Shown here one piece after another: positions 1 through 10,000 of a DNA stretch of 10,000 nucleotides (positions are counted from its first letter, which is position 1; every line of letters begins with the position of its first letter). Where the stretch lies: NCBI GenBank assembly GCA_002005505.1, contig KV908342.1:160157-170156 (forward strand), written 5' to 3'. The position numbers and the translations under genes are program-made. The stretch comes from Botryococcus braunii (lineage: Eukaryota; Chlorophyta; Trebouxiophyceae). The notes beneath the pieces were generated by a model that saw only the letters and a program-made list of their open reading frames with translations, was not told the origin of the DNA and ran no database searches.

Positions 1-50
1 TCCCTGTCGCCGCGGCGTCGCTGGCGCTCGCCCTCGGGGGCTCCCTACCT
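1..50 (+). repeat. Partial duplicate of the start of transporter exon A
   Basis: Positions 1-50 match 196-245 with four differences, one of them a changed residue (ALL to ASL). Similarity stops abruptly at CTACCT, after which the sequence turns AT-rich and the frame meets TAA after about 10 codons. It has no plausible donor, so it looks like a broken exon copy in the upstream intron and not a second coding exon. Its left end lies outside the window. Confidence 0.8.
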
Positions 51-179
51 CGTATTAAAAATCTTACAAAAAAGCTTGTATAAATAGCTCATATAATACT
101 TTTTATCAAAAGTTTACATGAAAGCCTGTTTGAAAAGCTTATATAAATTAAAAGTCATTTAAACGCCTTGCCTGCGCAG
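51..179 (+). other. AT-rich end of the intron before exon A
   Basis: This stretch separates the duplicated exon fragment from exon A. It is AT-rich and holds a diverged two-copy repeat (AAAAGCTTGTATAAA near 70 and AAAAGCTTATATAAA near 133, about 63 bp apart). No coding potential is visible. Confidence 0.6.
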
Positions 180-2763
<2,584 letters not shown>

Positions 2764-3114
2764 AGGTATTAGTAAAGATATGTCACGTATGTAGGTGTTT
2801 ACGGTTTATGGTTCACTCTGAAACATATGTCTGAGGTTCACACCTACCCTTTGAAGGGCCTTCCCGCGGAGTATGTGTGATGGTATTATTAAAGATATTA
2901 CTCATATTTGTGGAGTTCGTTCCGACCTTTTGAAGGTCCTTCCCACGGAGCATGTGTGGTGGTTTTAGTAACAAGACATTAGTCATAGGTGTGAGGGTCA
3001 CTCGGATTCTTTGGAAGGGCCTTCCTGCGGTGTATGTGTGATGCTATTAGTAAGGATATTACTCATATGCGTGAGGGTCACTCCAAAAGGCGCTGAAGGG
3101 CCTTCTTGCAGAGT

Positions 3115-3142
3115 ATGTGTGATGGTACGTACCATCACACAT
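3115..3142. repeat. 28-bp perfect palindrome within the minisatellite
   Basis: The left arm ATGTGTGATGGTAC is followed without spacer by its exact reverse complement. The left arm is the normal repeat-unit segment after the GAGT core; the right arm is an inverted copy of it. Confidence 0.95.
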
Positions 3143-3224
3143 GACTTATACGCGTGGGCTTCACTCGGACCCTTTGAAGGGCCTTTCTGCAGAGTATGGT
3201 AATTGAAATGCTGTTACTCATATA

Positions 3225-3258
3225 TGAACCCCCACAAATATATATTTGTGAGGGTTCA
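3225..3258. repeat. 34-bp near-perfect palindrome (one mismatched pair)
   Basis: It is centred between 3241 and 3242. The inner 18 bp (3233-3250) are exact, there is one mismatched pair (3232/3251), then seven more paired positions. The right arm matches the TTTGTGAGGGTTCACT part of the minisatellite unit and the left arm is its inverted copy. Confidence 0.95.
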
Positions 3259-3867
3259 CTCATGCGCAGTGATATGCAGGGCAATGCCGCGACCCGAACA
3301 TGGCGTGTCACCACTTGAACGCTATCAATTGATAGAGAGGACCCTTAAGGATCTTTAGGGCCTCTCGTAGACCATGTGTGCGGGGGTTTTGAGCATGTGT
3401 GATGGGGTTGCTGGCCTTTTTGCCAGATTGTATTGTGACGATCACAAACACAAGCTCCATGAGTGAGATGGCAGTGCTTGTTGTGTGTGTTGTCATCACA
3501 CTGTTACGTTGTTCTTAATCCTAAACGGGCCAATGTTTCTTGGCTGCACTGCGAGACAGTACAGTCTTTTCCTCCAGCATTAGGTAAACATTATCTTCTT
3601 TTCATGAGTTTACTTGGAGAAGACTTGTCATATGATGGGAACACCTATACCACGTACCGCCGACATGGGGCCGACCCGTTCTGAAAGGCCCTTCCCCCAG
3701 AGCGTGCATGTCGCTGCACAGCATGCTACTTTGTGTCCGAATATTAATCTCCAGTACTATGGTCTGTGAACGATACATCCTTGATATATACCAAACGACA
3801 GACGTTATGTCGGCGTGGTGCCGCAGCCTTTGAAAGGGCATTCCCATAGAGCAAGTGTGATGGTTAA

Positions 3868-3932
3868 CTTTAGTAACTTTAGTAACTTATTTTAGTTTAG
3901 TAACTTTAGTAACTTACTAAAACTTTAGTAAT
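3868..3932. repeat. Short repeat of CTTTAGTAA with an inverted copy
   Basis: The 9-mer CTTTAGTAA occurs perfectly at 3868 and 3877, again around 3903, and near 3923. An inverted TTACTAAAA lies near 3914. It probably arose by slippage from the TTTTAGTAAC segment of the neighbouring minisatellite unit. It does not match a known telomere repeat. Confidence 0.75.
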
Positions 3933-4551
3933 GTGCGGCATGTGGTATATCTATATCGTATTGATGTTGCCTGATGAAGCTCCTAGCCATGTTGTCTGAT
4001 GAAGCCTGCCCATATGGCCAGGCTGCTTCCCATTGTGTTGTCTGCAACCACCCCATTCTGTCAAAGTCTCCTTTTCGCAGGACATCTGTGAGGATAGTAA
4101 TATTAATATATTGATATCCATGTTCTCGTATTCTTAGTCAAAAGATAGTAATGTATGTCATATACCATCACCCCAACGGGCGATCAAATGTATAATCTAT
4201 AGTACTTCGTGGACATTATATAAGCCCAGGAGCAATGGGATTGGATTCAGAAATTGGAATCTGGTCCATCGCTAAACAAATTGTTAATGGCTTTCGGCTG
4301 AGTACACTCACGTGAGCGGCGCACTGTTATGAGTAAGTAGTAACCAGCAGCTTCTCAGCAGCTTCTGCACAGCTTCCCCTCCCTCAATCGGAGGCAGTGA
4401 GAGTGTCCCAGGCCTGGAGAGTCTACGTAGACCCGCCACCTTGGGGAGGTCTTCGAAGGGTCTCCTGGTATTGCCAGACGTCATCGATGTCGCATCAATG
4501 CAGCTGTAAAGAATGTTCGAACAGAATGTATGAACTCAGTCGACTCATTAG
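3933..4551. other. Gene-free stretch, AT-rich then moderately GC-rich
   Basis: 3933-4320 is AT-rich with no coding signal. 4320-4500 is more GC-rich, with repeated CAGCTTCT motifs (4348-4378) and a 12-bp palindrome (GTCTACGTAGAC, about 4420-4431). An open frame exists on the plus strand from about 4397, but it runs straight into the next repeat, and I see no protein-family features. Confidence 0.5.
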
Positions 4552-4682
4552 CAAGCTTGAGCCGTCTGCTGCTTATTTCTACTCATCAACAAGCTTGAGC
4601 CGTCAAGCCGTCTGTCATTTCTACTCATCAACAAGCTTGAGCCGTCAAGCCGTCTGTCGCTAAGCTTAAGCCGTCTGCCGCA
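4552..4682. repeat. Diverged tandem repeat around AAGCTTGAGCCGTC
   Basis: AAGCTTGAGCCGTC or a close variant starts at 4553, 4591, 4633 and 4662, with TTTCTACTCATCAAC between the first three. Internal duplications (CCGTCAAGCCGTC) add further steps. Spacings are 38, 42 and 29 bp, so units have gained and lost pieces. Confidence 0.8.
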
Positions 4683-5064
4683 GAGAATTGAAATGGTTCT
4701 CCAACTCGCAATTTCTTCACAGCATGAGGGTAACTTCCCGTTCAAGGACGGTTTCCAGCTGCAGTGCCTCGAGGAATGAGCTCATTAACACTTGGAGGGT
4801 TCTGTAGATCTTCAGAGAATGTACGCGAGCTATTACTAGTAGCACTGCTAATATAAACATATAATAGTAAAATCTGTTACTATGCATGCAATGTCATCAG
4901 CTTTCTGAGAGGGATGTCGACATCGTTGCCATTAGCTTTTGAAAAAGGGGCAACGTTTAACGGGCCTTGCTACATAGCCAGGCCCATTGCCCCATATGGC
5001 GTCCGGAAGCTGGATCCAGCCCTTTTGAAACTCCTTTCTAATCCGTTATCAATATCAAACGTAC

Positions 5065-5112
5065 TTGTACAACGTGCACCTGTGTACCTGTACACGTGCA
5101 CGTTGTCCAAAA
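5065..5112. repeat. Long hairpin rich in GTGCAC/GTAC
   Basis: The arms TTGTACAACGTGCAC and GTGCACGTTGTCCAA pair with one mismatch. After a two-base CT bulge, GTGTAC pairs with GTACAC around a CT loop. The result is about 21 paired positions with a 2-nt loop. Confidence 0.85.
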
Positions 5113-5360
5113 CCGGACATCTTACATATATTTACATGTGCATATATATGTCGTTGTTATGTTTTACATGTCATATATGTCGTTGTTAGTTTTGGGACCC
5201 GAGCTGGGATTCAGCTGCCAGCAACAATATTGGCCCGGTTTGCTCAATTGCAGTTTAAGCTAACTCGAGTCTAATACCGAGGAATTTAGAAGATTTGGAA
5301 CACGTGGTCTGGCCGGCCGGATATGGCATTCTGCCCCTTGCCAGGCGCAGGTATATATGT

Positions 5361-5381
5361 CAAGTGTACTACGTACACTTG
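5361..5381. repeat. Hairpin CAAGTGTAC-TAC-GTACACTTG
   Basis: Perfect 9-bp arms flank a 3-nt loop. It is followed by a direct repeat of TATCACGTG (5383-5399), which carries CACGTG. Confidence 0.9.
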
Positions 5382-6012
5382 TATCACGTGTATCACGTGC
5401 ACCTGCAGCTATTTAGCTGCACAACTTTGACGTCAATGGTAGAATTAATATTCTCACGCGGATTGGACGTCAAATTAGTTTATAAAGAGTAAACTTCACA
5501 GCGGTTACATCAACAGTTTCTAACTAGTACAGCTGACGCCAGTACCGCTGACGCCGACGTTACTATATGATTACAAACAATGTACAGCTGTAACTGTACC
5601 GCTGGAATGATGCTCAAATGCACAACGGAAGACTTCTGTTGGGACAATCCCTTTTAAACTTAGGTTGGTGCCATCAACGCAGGTAGGCACTCTCCAGCAT
5701 CGTGCAGATGGCTAAACCGGCGAGCTCAATGAGCTCTGGAAGGAAGGAATATTACAGCCAGGACCAGCCACTAGGGTCGAAGACATACCATTGGCACTCA
5801 CACACATTGGCCAATCACACACACTCGATTAGCAAAGCACTGCGCCATTGCCCCGAGGGCCTGCCTGTTCTGTTCAGTATGGCAGGCGTGTGTGGGGAGG
5901 TACCATACAAAGGCGAACTGCCCTTTACTAACCCACAATGTCTCCACCCCACCATTACTGATAATCAGAGGTTGAACGCTTCCTTTTGAGACTGCAGTGT
6001 TGATCAATATTG

Positions 6013-6282
6013 CTACAGATGTAGCGTTTGGCTCACAGCAACGGGACGGCCATCACGAGCTTTTGTCCACTTGTCAAAGTTGGCGGTCGGCTTTCCATTT
6101 CCATCAATGATCTGGGTGAGGTAGATGTCCTTGTCATTATCCCAAGGTATGCCGAAGTTTGTGGTCTTGCGCAGCCAACGCCCATCTGGCATGTACGACA
6201 TGGTCCAGTTGGTGATGTATCCCGTTGGCACTTGCAGGTTTAAGCTGCTGAGTCCCACGCTCATTTGCCCAAATGTGACGTC
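6013..6282 (-). CDS. Minus-strand gene, downstream exon
   Basis: The acceptor is TTGTTCAG|GAC (exon starts at 6282), with a reasonable pyrimidine lead. The frame stays open for 89 codons to TAG at 6015-6013. Within it, GCT|GTGAGC at 6037/6036 matches a phase-0 donor identical to the transporter's GTGAGC. So the exon either ends at 6037 after DGRPVA or is terminal and ends in VSQTLHL. I cannot decide between them. Confidence 0.55.
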   Translation of the reverse strand, partial: DVTFGQMSVGLSSLNLQVPTGYITNWTMSYMPDGRWLRKTTNFGIPWDNDKDIYLTQIIDGNGKPTANFDKWTKARDGRPVAVSQTLHL

Positions 6283-6516
6283 CTGAACAAGACAATACTA
6301 CTTAGCATGCAATTCTAACGCAATTTTCGATAGGTGCCACCCTCCATGACAGTGCTATCAAGGGGGAGTTAAACCAGAAAAACAAGCTGCGTAGAGTAAG
6401 AAGTTTGGACAATGTCACCCTCTCTCTCACACTCCTTCCCATAAATTTCCGAACGCTTCGCAATTCAGCATATGTCTGGCCACATGGTTCTTGCCACCCT
6501 GTTGTCCAAACTCGAA

Positions 6517-6549
<33 letters not shown>

Positions 6550-8448
6550 CAATGCCGGTATACAAGTTATTTTTTTATGTGTTTTTTTTTTTTTTTTTTT
6601 TTTTTTCTACAAGCGCCCACTCCACCTAGGCCTAATGCCTTTTTGATTTGTCTAAACAGTCTGCCTCGCTCCCACATCACACTGCCCCAATATGCATTTT
6701 CACAATGTCCCCTCCCAATCTCCCTCCGGCCAAACTTCCAATGCCTTTGCAATCCCCTGGACACTCTGCAAACCCCTTGACTCTGCAATTTCCCCCCTCC
6801 CTTTTGTCCTAATCATCTTCCCGATCTCTTTTGCAATCCGCATACTCAGACTTGTTTTTCCAATTTTCAATGAAGTATCCCCCCCCCACCCTTTCCTTCT
6901 ACAACCCAGTTATACATAGGTTATTACGACACCCCCCCCCTCTTCTGCCTGGTTAGCATTTCCAGATAGTGGAAAAACATCCCCCTTGAACTTCGGCACG
7001 GTCACACATTTTGAGGACATTCAGGCATAACATGCAAATGTGAGTTCCTGTAGCGCCTCAAGTCATAATCGCATCCTTCAGAGGCAAACCGACGGCATCA
7101 GAGCAACGAGACAATCATTTCCCTTTCACTTCCAATTGCCAATTCTCACCTCCATCTCCCAAACCCCACCTAGTCACAACATCTTTTCGCACATCTTTCG
7201 GAAAAGCTCTGTAAGAGCGTGTCTGCACTAGACTTGAGAATAAGCCCGCTGATTTTGCCCTCGTTTCCCGGTCGGCCGCCCTTCCCATCTACCAACGCTG
7301 GCTCAGAGCGTGTCCGCTACAGCGCTCATATGAGTTTGGAATGATCATAACAAACCAGTTGTGGCGTTCATGAGTTTGTTATGATCATAACAAACAGAAT
7401 GTGGAAACCGAGGGCAGCCCCAGGGGTATTTGCACGGGACGGGTGGCCCAGGCAGAGCATTTTGTGGATGCAGCGGCGGTCTCCCAGGTCTCAACTTTTG
7501 CATCCCACAGAGATCTACGGAGGACTCGGAGGACTGGATACGTGGTTGACGGGGAAGGAATTTCAACGCACATGGTTGGTCGGAAAGGAATCCGAACTCA
7601 CGTGATTGACGGGAAAGAAATTCGAACTCACGTGGTTGGCAGGAAAGAAATCCTAACTCACGTGGTTGGCGGTAAAGAAATCCGAACCCACGTGGTTGGC
7701 GGGAAAGAAATCCGAACTCACGTGGTTGGCGGGAAAGAAATCCGAACTCACGTGGTTGGCAGGAAAGAAATTCGAACGCACGCCATGGCGCTGCTCATAT
7801 GGAATCACATTGAAGCAGAAATGCCCTCATGTGGAACACTCTTTTATCTCCTGCTCCTTAGAGTAGGAAAAAGGGGGGGGGGGGGCTACGCAGCCTCTGA
7901 ACGCAGCCGCCAGAGGCGCCGTAAATTCATGACACCACCAATTAAAAAGAAAAAGGGGCGGGGGGGGGGGGGGGGCATTTCCTGATCGAATCAAGGTCAA
8001 TCGCTGCGGTAGGCTCGCCTCATTGAACTTGATGTTGAGGGTCCCAAACCAGGGTACCAGGCCCACCTCACTCAACTTGATGTTGAGGGTCCCAAACCAG
8101 GGTACCAGGCCCACCTCACTGAACTTGATGTTGAGGGTCCCAAATCAGGGTACCAGGCCCACCTCACTGAACTTGATGTTGAGGGTCCCAAACCAGGGTA
8201 CCAGGCCCACCTCACTGAACTTGATGCTGAGGGTCCAAATTGGGAACGATGCTTACCTCATTGAACTTGATGTTGAGGGTCCAAACCAGGGTCTGCATGG
8301 AATTGAACAGGGCTGCTGCGGACAGCGTCCAAAGCCCGTTGGCCAGACGTTCCGAGCTGGTGTCATAGCCTGCCCACACTGGATCTCTTCCGGGCCTCAC
8401 AGCCACAGTCTTGGTGGCCGGATCCCACCCCCCGCCCCAAGATATGGC
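6037..8448 (-). CDS. Unrecognised protein gene, two visible exons (8448-8257 and 6282-6037, possibly to 6013)
   Basis: Read on the minus strand, the exons join in phase 0 into about 146 codons (154 if the last exon runs to the TAG at 6015-6013). The first encodes AISWGGGWDPATK, then a hydrophobic stretch GLWTLSAAALFNSMQTLVW and TLNIKFNE. The second begins DVTFGQMSVGLSSLNLQVP and continues with polar, aromatic-rich sequence including MPDGRWLRKTTNFGIPWDND and YLTQIIDGNGKPTANFDKW. I do not recognise a family. The tryptophan- and glycine-rich composition without repeats, GC3-rich codons and good splice sites argue for a real gene. More exons must exist on at least one side. The gene converges on the transporter. 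Confidence 0.55.
6519..6606 (+). repeat. Paired poly-T runs (T31 and T25)
   Basis: T31 spans 6519-6549 and T25 spans 6582-6606, separated by 32 bp. On the sense strand of the minus gene they are poly-A. They could be remnants of retroposed poly(A) tails. No target-site duplication or internal element is recognisable. Confidence 0.9.
6607..6945. repeat. Strongly C-rich, G-poor stretch with vague tandem structure
   Basis: The plus strand has few G residues and recurring phrases such as CCAAT, TGCAAT and CTCTGCAA followed by CCCC. This suggests a heavily decayed tandem repeat of about 30-45 bp. The minus (sense) strand is therefore G/A-rich. No stable reading frame or family is visible. Confidence 0.45.
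7330..7402. repeat. Two-copy 40-bp repeat containing a 22-bp palindrome
   Basis: TGAGTTTG, two variable bases, then ATGATCATAACAAAC occurs at 7331 and 7371. In the second copy, 7374-7395 is a perfect 22-bp palindrome with half-site GTTTGTTATGA. In the first copy, two mismatches break it. Confidence 0.9.
7541..7783. repeat. 30-bp minisatellite, eight units, six with CACGTG
   Basis: Units start CGTGGTTGGC at 7541 and every 30 bp to 7751, with a final partial. The hexamer CACGTG spans the unit junction at 7599, 7629, 7659, 7689, 7719 and 7749. Since 30 is a multiple of three, all frames repeat as 10-residue units (for example VGGKEIRTHV on plus), but the flanks lack coding features. Units near the middle are almost identical; outer ones are diverged. 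Confidence 0.95.
8013..8290 (-). repeat. 48-bp tandem repeat derived from an exon's 3' end and donor
   Basis: TTGATGTTGA (plus sense) starts at 8029, 8077, 8125, 8173, 8221 (one change) and 8267. Steps are four of 48 bp and one of 46. The copy at 8257-8290 is the real exon end. On the minus strand, each further copy reads CAAGTTCA(A/G)TGAG or a near variant, followed by GTGGGC (four copies) or GCGAGC (the most distal), in place of the real GTAAGC. Confidence 0.92.
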
Positions 8449-8467
8449 CTCTTCAGGTGAGGGTGTG
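8257..8467 (-). CDS. Minus-strand gene, upstream exon
   Basis: The donor GAG|GTAAGC is strong; the last coding base is 8257. The 5' boundary is uncertain. AG|GCC at 8448 gives 64 codons in phase 0. GTGTGCAG|CAC at 8467 would add STPSPEE and has a better pyrimidine/GT-rich lead. The exon carries WDPATKTVAVRPGRDPVW and a possible membrane or buried helix before the donor. Its last 30 bases are repeated five more times in the intron. Confidence 0.55.
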
Positions 8468-8532
8468 CTGCACACACAAGCCACAGCCTCATGGTCCCCT
8501 CAGCAAGTCCTGTCCACCCCCTTTTGCTGAAA

Positions 8533-8705
8533 GATATCATCCACCACAATGGAATACAAACACCTGTGAACATGAACATATTGCTAAGAGCCTGGCTGCC
8601 TGGTTTTCATGAATGATCGAAAAACATCAACTACAGTGTAATACAAACACTTATGCATGTGCACATGTTGCTAAGAGCCTGGTTATCATGAAACAATGAA
8701 GAGAG
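8533..8705. repeat. Two-copy 87-bp repeat
   Basis: AATACAAACAC at 8553 and 8640, and TTGCTAAGAGCCTGG at 8581 and 8668, are both 87 bp apart, with ATCATGAA-type sequence after each. The unit is moderately diverged and shows no coding signal. It lies just upstream of the minus-strand exon, in its probable preceding intron. Confidence 0.85.
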
Positions 8706-9104
8706 CAGGTTGCTGGTATGAGGACTTTTATTTCTGAATGAGCGCCCCCCCCCCCCATTCTCCCTATTTTGTCTCATGCCCGGCCCCTCCTCTCTCTCTG
8801 AGTGGGTGGGTGGGTGGGTGGGGTGTGCCTGTGAGGGTGGTCACCCCGCGGGGGGGGGGGGGGGGTTGGTGTGCGGGTGTGTATGCAGGAGTGAGGGGGC
8901 GTATGGGGCCAAAGCAGCAGGACCCCTATTTTGCCCCACTGTGCCATTTCTCGAGTCCATTGTCCAACCAACTGTTGCGCCTTTCTGCCGCCCCTGCTAT
9001 GCTCAATGAGCCTTTTCCATCTGCCCCAATTTTTGCCCTTCAAACACTCGGAGAACCGCACTGAGCACCCGGTGTGCGAGCCCCGTCACAAACACAGACA
9101 CACC
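8706..9104. other. Gene-free stretch with G- and C-runs
   Basis: It includes poly-C (about 8746-8756), (GGGT)n-like sequence (8803-8822) and a poly-G run (about 8849-8866). The remainder is unique sequence with no recognisable protein on either strand. Confidence 0.5.
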
Positions 9105-9120
9105 GAGAAAGGAGAGAGAC

Positions 9121-9281
<161 letters not shown>

Positions 9282-9329
9282 CGAGAGTAAGAGAGAGATG
9301 CGGCGAGCGTGCACGCACGCACGCACAGA

Positions 9330-9332
9330 CAC

Positions 9333-9426
<94 letters not shown>
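9330..9426 (+). repeat. (CA)n microsatellite
   Basis: A nearly perfect CA repeat of about 47 units follows the GA tract by some 50 bp. A short CACG-rich bridge (about 9309-9326) lies between. Confidence 0.95.
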
Positions 9427-9427
<1 letters not shown>

Positions 9428-10000
9428 CCATGGGACACTCAAACACATGGCTTTGTCCCTGCATGTCAGACAGTAGTTGTAACTACACACAATAAGGGAG
9501 TCTGATGAATGTTTCAATTGCCGCTAGTCGAACTGAGACATCCGTCGTAGCAGGGCCCAAGAACACTGGTTCAGCCTTTAAAATTATACAAAGTTGTTTC
9601 CATGTGACATTCTGAGCATCCCCTACGCATTTGATACTGAATATCTATAGTGACTCCTACGTGGAGGTATACTGTCATGCATTGAGTGATACTAAAAAAG
9701 CCTCTTATGCACATATCCAACCAAAATCAAGAGGAGCGAGCATGCTATGGCCTACTTCTCTACCCACCAGATCCCCTGCAGTTGTTGTGGTAGGCCGCTG
9801 CTTGCATTTCCTGCACCACAACCATCACAATCAGCTATGTCCTGCTTGCATTGTATTGCCGTCCTCTTCAGCCCTTGTGGCTAGTCCCGGATGTGTTGTG
9901 TCTTCCTTCCTTCCTTGAAGTATACATCTGGACTTGAGTCTTCGATTGTTACAAACGCCTTTAAAAAAGAAACATTTGGGTATTATGAAGATGTAAAAGA
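9427..10000. other. No supported feature
   Basis: Unique, mostly AT-rich sequence. The minor hairpin GTTGTGGT / ACCACAAC (9784-9791 with 9815-9822) and a (TTCC)n run near 9904-9915 are the only structures seen. Plus-strand frames near 9631-9918 lack family features and splice context. Confidence 0.5.

Larger units (their letters stand above)
4683..6012. other. Gene-poor stretch with hairpins, between the convergent genes
   Basis: Mostly AT-rich with no supported exon. It includes the hairpins at 5065-5112 and 5361-5381, and a smaller GCAGCT-ATTT-AGCTGC hairpin at 5405-5420. A two-copy 15-bp repeat AGTACMGCTGACGCC lies at 5526-5555. The minus strand near 5700-5759 reads LIELAGLAICTMLESAYLR then stop after a CCAG; this could be a terminal exon of the minus-strand gene, but its phase does not fit the other junctions. 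Confidence 0.45.
6283..8256 (-). other. Intron of the minus-strand gene (GT-AG, 1974 nt)
   Basis: Bounded by GTAAGC and TTCAG on the minus strand. It contains the 48-bp donor repeats, poly-G runs (7873-7885, 7961-7975 on plus), the 30-bp G-box minisatellite, a pair of 22-bp palindromes, a C-rich stretch and two poly-T runs. A GC-rich island at about 7400-7530 could hide a further exon on either strand, but I find no convincing boundaries there. Confidence 0.5.

Noticed and set aside
5187..5280. tRNA or tRNA-derived element suggested by GAGCTGGGATTCAGC
   Set aside because: No cloverleaf can be drawn and the B-box consensus is not met.
5702..5989. Plus-strand frame of about 95 codons, and a minus-strand LIELAGLAICTMLESAYLR segment
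   Set aside because: The plus frame has no family feature. The minus segment would need a phase-1 junction, unlike all other junctions here, and its acceptor is AG|A; it is mentioned only as a weak terminal-exon possibility.
6519..6606. SINE or processed retroposon marked by the poly-T runs
   Set aside because: No target-site duplication, tRNA-like promoter boxes or coding remnant could be seen next to the runs.
7401..7985. Open frame of about 194 codons with a 10-residue repeat
   Set aside because: The 30-bp unit keeps all frames open; the rest of the frame runs into poly-G and shows no family feature or splice context. I treat it as a minisatellite inside an intron.
7541..8290. CRISPR-like regular repeats
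   Set aside because: Units are directly adjacent with no unique spacers, and the setting is eukaryotic intron.
8023..8460. Plus-strand frame with a 16-residue repeat (LNLMLRVPNQGTRPTS)
   Set aside because: It is the antisense of the 48-bp donor repeat and the minus-strand exon, which has better splice and codon evidence.

Overview
This is nuclear DNA of a eukaryote, most likely a unicellular alga or related protist. Coding sequence is confined to short GC-rich, GC3-rich exons with recognisable splice junctions. These lie in low-complexity sequence: long (GA)n and (CA/GT)n tracts, poly-T runs of 25-32 nt, poly-G/poly-C runs and many diverged minisatellites. There are no bacterial operons, rRNA or tRNA genes. 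The splice sites (donors GTGAGC, GCACGC and GTAAGC; three of the four chosen acceptors followed by G; every well-placed junction in phase 0) fit several algal groups. AG|G acceptors with GC donors are described in dinoflagellates, but they are too few here to name a lineage.

Layout. (1) Positions 1-2763, plus strand: the 3' half of a transporter gene of the triose-phosphate/nucleotide-sugar transporter superfamily (TPT/SLC35/EamA-like). Three exons (180-395, 1636-1884, 2515-2763) join in frame into 237 codons including the stop. The 5' exons lie outside the window. (2) Positions 2764-about 6000: a gene-poor intergenic stretch. It starts with a minisatellite whose first unit is the C-terminal coding end of the transporter, and it holds several near-perfect palindromes. 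(3) Positions about 6013-8467, minus strand: two exons of a second gene of unrecognised family, separated by a 2 kb intron full of repeats. The two genes converge. (4) Positions 8468-10000: probably upstream intron or flank of the minus-strand gene, dominated by a (GA)n tract followed by a (CA)n tract, with no exon I can support.

The most notable theme is that tandem repeats keep starting at exon boundaries and copy the junction itself. The start of transporter exon A has a 50-bp copy upstream. The acceptor of exon C exists in three copies. The 3' end of the transporter CDS is the first of about nine units. The donor of the minus-strand exon exists in six copies of about 48 bp. The result is a set of decoy splice sites and decoy exon ends beside the real ones. 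Repeat units also gave rise to perfect or near-perfect palindromes, which suggests repeated template switching. I see no defence system or mobile element with recognisable genes. The interest of the window lies in this repeat/junction architecture.
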